Below, one piece after another: positions 59,701 to 64,000 of a stretch of DNA of 64,000 nt (position 1 is the stretch's first letter; every line of letters starts with the position of its first letter). Below the pieces are notes generated by a model. It saw nothing but the letters and a program-made list of their open reading frames with translations, searched no databases and was not told where the DNA came from. Origin of the DNA: Oscillospiraceae bacterium (lineage in GTDB: Bacteria; Bacillota; Clostridia; Oscillospirales; Acutalibacteraceae); NCBI GenBank assembly GCA_015066395.1, contig SVOL01000008.1, forward strand, positions 1 to 64,000. Direction: 5' to 3'. A program made the position numbers and the translations under genes.

Positions 59701-62078
59701 TCCGTGAAACCGACGCAATGGGCAATATTATCGAGTATACCGTCGATGAAACGACCTCTCGAAACGAGGTGGTAACTGACCGTTGCGGTAATAAGACCGC
59801 TTATGAGTACGATGCCGAAGGCAGAACTACTAAGGTCACAAGTAAAAATGCTGATGATTACGAGATCGCCAATGTGTCGTATGCTTACGATGCCTTTGAT
59901 AACCTCACCGAGATCGTTCGCGGTGACGGTATGAAGTATGCACTTAAGTATAATAAGTTCCACAACCTTGAGGCTATCGGTATCAACGGTAAGACCGACG
60001 GTGACCTCGTTACTTACACTTACAAGAACGGCAATGGCCGTCTCAAACAGATGACCTATGCCAACGGCCATATCATGAAGGCAACCTATAACGATTTCGG
60101 TCAGCTTGTTGCCGAAAAGTGGTACTCCGAATCGGCTTGTCAGAATCTCGTTGCTCACTATAAATATGTCTACGATGGTCAGGGAAATATCCGCAGATCT
60201 ATTGACATTTTAAATGCAATCGAGTATACTTATATGTATGAGGATGGCAAAATTTGCCGTGCAACTGAGAGCACTATCACCATCGGTGATAATGAAATGG
60301 TTACCGGTAAGACCGTTGTCAACGCTATTCGTTATAGTTATGACAGCGAGGGCAACCTCACTAAAAAGCGTATCATTGCGGCAGACGGTGAGGAGCAGGT
60401 CATTTGCTATGAAAAGGCTGAAAATGACTCTCAGGTAGTTAAATTCACCGCGGGCGGAAAGACTGTCACCAGTCACTCCAAGACCGACAGTTTCGGCCGA
60501 AAAGAGTTTGACGAACTCCAGCTCGGCACAGGATTTGTTTCCCGTCAGTTCACCTATTATGCCGGCGAAGTTACCGATGAGCATAAAGAAGGCGAGAAAC
60601 TCAAATCTACCCCGACTACCCAGCTTGTAAGTCAGATCATTCTGTCTGACGGTATGACATTGTCATACGCTTATGATGAAGAGGAACGAATTGTTTCTGT
60701 TACCGAAAAGGGTAACGGTATTGATAATACTGTTTCGTATGCTTATGATGCACTGGGTCAGTTGACTGCTGAACTTATCAACGGTGTGCCGGTCAACCTT
60801 ATGACCTATGACAACTACGGTAATATTCTTTCTAAGAACGGTGTTGCATATACCTACGGTGACACTGTTTGGAAAGACCGACTTACCGCTGTTGGTGATA
60901 AGGCTATTATCTACGACGCACAGGGTAATCCGATTTCCTACCTCGGTCACTCGTTGGCTTGGGAAAAGGGCAGACAGCTCAAGTATTTTGATTGCAACAC
61001 CTACACATATAATGCAAACGGTATTAGAACAAGCAAGACAGTGAATGGCGTTAAACACGAATATGTGCTTGACGGTACCAAAATTCTTCGTGAAACTTGG
61101 GAAGATAACACTATTATTCCTCTCTACGATAATGAGGAGAGTGTCTGCGGTATTATCTATAACGACGTACCGTACTATTTCCACAAGAATCTGCAGGGCG
61201 ATATTATTTCTATCGTTGATGCGAACGGCGATTTTGTCGCAAGATACTCCTACGATGCGTGGGGTGTTTGCAGTATCGCTGATGCAAATACTGTAGAAAA
61301 TTACAACATTGCCACCATCAACCCGTTCAGATACCGTGGATACTACTATGATGCCGAGATCGGCATGTACTATCTCCAGTCACGTTACTACGACCCCGCA
61401 GTTGGCAGATTTATTAATGCGGATGAAGTTGAGATGATGATCGCAAGTGAGGAAATAATAGTATTAAATTTGTTTGCATATTGTGAAAACGATGTGGTAA
61501 ATAATACGGATATTGTTGGTTTTATTAGCTTGAAATCTGCGGTTAGATCTCTTGTGTCCGAAATAATAAAGATAAGTGGAAAACTTGGAGAATATTTACT
61601 AAAAACGTTTGGAATGAGTAAGCGTCAATACACTCATAAATTAAGGTATAATAATGCCAATGGGTTAATGATATTTGTTAACGAAAATAAGGCAAAAATG
61701 AAGCGCTTTGTAAACGCATTTGGTGCTGTCGGCACTGTGCTTGAGATTTTCGATATTGTCGCAACTGGCTTTAATACTCTTTGGAGAAGTATTTCCTATA
61801 GTAATTTCGTACAAATTGCAGAATTGATTTTGTATGCCATAAAATTAACATTGAGTAAGGGTTTAAGTAAGCTTATTGCATGGATTATTAGCAAAGTCTC
61901 TTGGTTGCTTTGGTGGGCAAAATTCTTAATAGAGACTGCGTTAGATTATTTGTTTAGCTATCTGTTGAGTGGAATTATTTCTTTGCTTTCACAGTTTGTG
62001 TATTATCTTGACAGAAATAATTTGAGTCTTGGTGCAGCATTTAAAGCACTCTTTAAATCTGTTAAAGCCAGAATTTAA
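56751..62078 (+). CDS. Rhs/YD-repeat protein with DNRLRE-like N-terminus and hydrophobic C-terminal tip
   Basis: Many YD repeats (e.g. YDAFDNLTEIVRGDGMKYALKYNKFHNL), Rhs core end PFRYRGYYYDAEIGMYYLQSRYYDPAVGRFINADE, then unrelated hydrophobic tip of about 216 aa. Confidence 0.93.
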   Translation: MNNNTIDANNTVSASENNEKTITMIDESQVVVNTSSQVSTYSWVDGNMSDGTTHTVGTSLACSEGTSQSCENRMYIAMDMPSLPKNPRIKKAVLSMFQESGVNDPNNIPKFGLYYITGDIVTGECTPGGTCALIDYDWMKADDENGELVGYEFDITALADKVDIASCSDVNFMIKVLDEDLQKENAVTFFGSTSAHKPTLSITYELNHGMNSSYRTHTHELGRFGQGSVDLQCGNLMFEFDDFTWAGNRMPVTIKHFYNSALSECDYTANDDAGLHIADFSNMKLGLGWKLNLMQSMVAKAFVHNGEALEGFVFTDENGGETYFKQSEKTAEDSDLQEYNLFEGVVDSELLYDPQKKTITGGSEEYLFDAEGRLVKVTDEYGNTRVITYSNGRITSVTDGVGRSFVFTYDASGYLESIIAPDGTAVSYSYTVTGVLEKVTFPDGRKAVITTFDKKPHTIQLTDSNGNAEYGVTYTFFGDKVTRIIDCGFEDGLCHYGASSSYTYSLASNQTVVRTLEPTDSDVGENEGNVITTTYIFDDDGNVVSEYAYTEATGNVVVESGSSGINPYAANNGAGVVSNINNLLLNHEFKDLDNWNVMADDLDEVYVTDDDCEWCAQHGRNSIYLFNYKRENTASGVYQQTCELPVGHYTFSAYVRVSRTLVGAEGAKSGAYIRVVSADGTVLTQSEYITKSDSEHVRLAVPFELTTAQSVRVEILADGQGGVYINAPQLENNPFANDYNMLENGNFEHGTAGWTAPESSIGIFESPICFNMSKSLGMNGNGAGECNAYQDIYVKAERSTRETFTLSGWAKGYAMPKRTRTNSPTPDYKFRLHATIYYNDSYYIDDSVEHYYADFCPGTDEWQMASVQFAKEKYRVVEKVRVCCEYDGGYGPVYFDDIQLVRNSLERGLDASDFVAASDVTDAAATSTEQTKIEFEDLMDAFGNTLTETTFRDGEFGTIYRSFGFTPEKDENGNENTNVGNDLVRETDAMGNIIEYTVDETTSRNEVVTDRCGNKTAYEYDAEGRTTKVTSKNADDYEIANVSYAYDAFDNLTEIVRGDGMKYALKYNKFHNLEAIGINGKTDGDLVTYTYKNGNGRLKQMTYANGHIMKATYNDFGQLVAEKWYSESACQNLVAHYKYVYDGQGNIRRSIDILNAIEYTYMYEDGKICRATESTITIGDNEMVTGKTVVNAIRYSYDSEGNLTKKRIIAADGEEQVICYEKAENDSQVVKFTAGGKTVTSHSKTDSFGRKEFDELQLGTGFVSRQFTYYAGEVTDEHKEGEKLKSTPTTQLVSQIILSDGMTLSYAYDEEERIVSVTEKGNGIDNTVSYAYDALGQLTAELINGVPVNLMTYDNYGNILSKNGVAYTYGDTVWKDRLTAVGDKAIIYDAQGNPISYLGHSLAWEKGRQLKYFDCNTYTYNANGIRTSKTVNGVKHEYVLDGTKILRETWEDNTIIPLYDNEESVCGIIYNDVPYYFHKNLQGDIISIVDANGDFVARYSYDAWGVCSIADANTVENYNIATINPFRYRGYYYDAEIGMYYLQSRYYDPAVGRFINADEVEMMIASEEIIVLNLFAYCENDVVNNTDIVGFISLKSAVRSLVSEIIKISGKLGEYLLKTFGMSKRQYTHKLRYNNANGLMIFVNENKAKMKRFVNAFGAVGTVLEIFDIVATGFNTLWRSISYSNFVQIAELILYAIKLTLSKGLSKLIAWIISKVSWLLWWAKFLIETALDYLFSYLLSGIISLLSQFVYYLDRNNLSLGAAFKALFKSVKARI

Positions 62079-62704
62079 TGTTTGAATATCTATGGGTGAT
62101 TAGAGTGAATAAAGTTTTTATCGTCGAAACATATGAGGAAGTAGCGGGGATTATAGACATTGCCTTTAATGATTATCTTAATAGTTTTAATGGCTATTTT
62201 GAAAAATTTAATGATGAAAACATTCAGTTAGCTATTAAGCGGTGCTATTTTTATAATCGTAGATTTGTAACAGCAAGCAGAAAGAATGGGGCCGTTGCAT
62301 TTTTTAGAGTTCAAGTTTTCCCTAAGAATTTATCGTTCAATCAAGCTAAAAAGAATTTTTTGGCAAAAGAGTTTTTTTCTCATAAAATTGCTGAGTTTCA
62401 ACGAATGAAATCTTCATATCGGGTGGAGGTTTATCCAGCAAATGATAGGCATTTGCGTGTTTTTCTGGAAAATATTTTGCTTAAGGTTTCTAAGGCAAAT
62501 AAAAGGGGTAGATCATCTGTAATTGCACTTAAAGAAAGTTTAGGGGATGTTTTTAGGTCGTTTGTTTTCATGCATAGGTATCGAACGGAAGTGAAAACGA
62601 CTTTTCGGGGATTCAATCTACATTGGATAATACTTATCATTGCAGTTTTATTAACAATACTTAGCGTTGAGTCATATTACAGGTTGATAATATTAAATGG
62701 TTAA
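62078..62704 (+). CDS. Candidate immunity protein for the Rhs tip (C-terminal TM)
   Basis: TAATG overlap with rhs stop; 208 aa; TM WIILIIAVLLTILSV. Confidence 0.55.
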   Translation: MFEYLWVIRVNKVFIVETYEEVAGIIDIAFNDYLNSFNGYFEKFNDENIQLAIKRCYFYNRRFVTASRKNGAVAFFRVQVFPKNLSFNQAKKNFLAKEFFSHKIAEFQRMKSSYRVEVYPANDRHLRVFLENILLKVSKANKRGRSSVIALKESLGDVFRSFVFMHRYRTEVKTTFRGFNLHWIILIIAVLLTILSVESYYRLIILNG

Positions 62705-62862
62705 TATTGTGTTTTTTTATTTATAAAAATTACTACCGCTATGTTTGCAAATTATCAGTTTTGTTTCTATTTGTAAACAGAATTTTAGTGACGGATGATA
62801 TGGGATAAAACTAATTTTCATTTAATCAATTATTTTCTCCTTTTTCGACTTTATTATTAGGG

Positions 62863-62890
62863 ATAGCGGTTGGTGCAAACCGACCGCTAT
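62863..62890 (+). terminator. Hairpin/terminator before orphan cassette
   Basis: ATAGCGGTTGGT-gcaa-ACCGACCGCTAT + T-rich. Confidence 0.7.
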
Positions 62891-62904
62891 TTCTTATTTG
62901 TAAA

Positions 62905-62933
62905 TTGACATTTGGCTTAAAATCAAGTATACT
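62905..62933 (+). promoter_or_regulatory. Sigma-A-type promoter upstream of orphan Rhs cassette
   Basis: TTGACA-17-TATACT. Confidence 0.7.
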
Positions 62934-62956
62934 TAAATTGTGGTTTAGGTGGATAA

Positions 62957-64000
62957 ACTTAATTTACCGCGGTTGGTAATAACACTATTGCTTACGACGC
63001 ACAGGGTAACCCGATATCCTATCTCGGTCACTCGTTGGCTTGGGAAAAGGGCAGACAGCTCAAGTATTTTGATTGCAATACCTACACCTATAACGCTGAG
63101 GGTATCAGAACTTCGAAAACCGTTAACGGTGTAAAGCACACTTATATTCTTGACGGCACCAAGATTCTTCGTGAAACTTGGGGAGAGAATACTATTATTC
63201 CTCTCTACGACAATGAGGAAAGTGTCTGCGGTATTATCTACAACGGTACACCGTACTATTTCCACAAGAACTTGCAGGGCGATATTATTTCTATCGTTGA
63301 TGCGAACGGTGATTTTGTTGCAAGATACTCCTACGATGCTTGGGGTGTTTGCAGTGTCGCTGATGCAAACACTGTAGAAAATTACAACATCGCCACCATT
63401 AACCCGTTCAGATACCGTGGTTACTACTACGATACCGAGATCGGTATGTACTATCTCCAGTCACGTTATTATGACCCTGCAGTTGGTAGGTTTGTTAATG
63501 CGGATGATACACAAATGGTGAGTACATCGTCACAAAGACATTGTAATTTGTATATTTATTGTAATAATGATCCAGTGAATGATACGGATTTTTCTGGTAA
63601 TATTGGTTGGTCAACTGTTTTCAAGGTTTTAGAGTATATTTTTGACTTTTTTGTGAAAATAGCACAAAGTGCCGCAAGTATGTCTAGACAAATGTCCGAT
63701 GTAATTAATTCAATTAAACGAGCAAAAAGCTTAGGCGCAAGCAGAGAATGGATTAACACTCTAAGGAAAAAGAAAAAAGATTTGGTAAGTCCTAGGGCAC
63801 TAGGGGCTGGTAAAATCCAGGCAGTTGCAACTGCTTTGGGCTTATTTGTGACAATTTTTCCGTATTTATCATATATCAAGAAGTTGGCCGATGGCGTGTT
63901 TCTTTTGGCGGAATTTTTAGTCGACATTATAGTGGAGATTTTGGGGATCGCAGGAAACGCCTTAGTCTCACTTATCTGTAAATTCATTCCATTTGCGGGA
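62957..64000 (+). pseudogene. Orphan Rhs C-terminal cassette (no start codon; alternative tip; runs off the window)
   Basis: Frame TAVGNNTIAYDAQGNPISYLGHSLAWEKGRQLKYFDCNTYTYNAEGIRTSKTVNGVKHTY...RYRGYYYDTEIGMYYLQSRYYDPAVGRFVNADD matches rhs 60880-61426; in-frame TAA just before homology; new tip from about 63507 open to window end. Confidence 0.88.

Noticed and set aside
62949-63134. 61-aa ORF MDKLNLPRLV... at the start of the orphan Rhs cassette
   Set aside because: Out of frame relative to the Rhs homology; the same frame-shifted peptide appears inside the main rhs gene.

Overview
The window is Gram-positive (Clostridia-like) chromosome. Gene content and order suggest Oscillospiraceae/Ruminococcaceae; this is inference, since no search was run. 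Positions 1 to about 46,850 are mostly a conserved housekeeping backbone: two tRNA-Ser genes; miaB-ylbF-mutS-mutL-miaA; yggS-sepF-ylmH-divIVA-ileS-lspA-rluD; split transketolase; dacF; pgi; yceD(DUF177)-rpmF; DUF512 radical SAM-der-plsY-gpsA; queH; mazF-like; rpmH-rnpA-yidD-yidC-jag; prfA; a fused Sua5/TsaC-CoaE ORF; slt; M18 peptidase; pnuC; ltaS-like. Positions about 46,900 to 64,000 are accessory, with lower GC. They hold (i) a tightly overlapping 8-gene operon (HTH regulator, PF14907-like nucleotidyltransferase, dTMP-kinase-like, ACP, BtrH/C39-like protein, AMP-ligase, CYTH protein, DNRLRE-like protein), (ii) a BIG2-repeat protein with an unknown AT-rich C-terminal domain, and (iii) an Rhs/YD-repeat toxin-like protein with a hydrophobic tip, a 1-nt-overlapping candidate immunity gene, and a silent orphan Rhs C-terminal cassette with a different tip. 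The BIG2 and Rhs genes share a similar 5' leader and neither has a Sec signal. Other notable non-coding structure: two copies of a structured repeat of about 290 nt showing compensatory changes between copies, a tandem hairpin array at the window start, a nearly fully paired cloverleaf upstream of queH, three operator palindromes between a sigma-like gene and an XRE regulator, and an attenuator-like leader upstream of pnuC.
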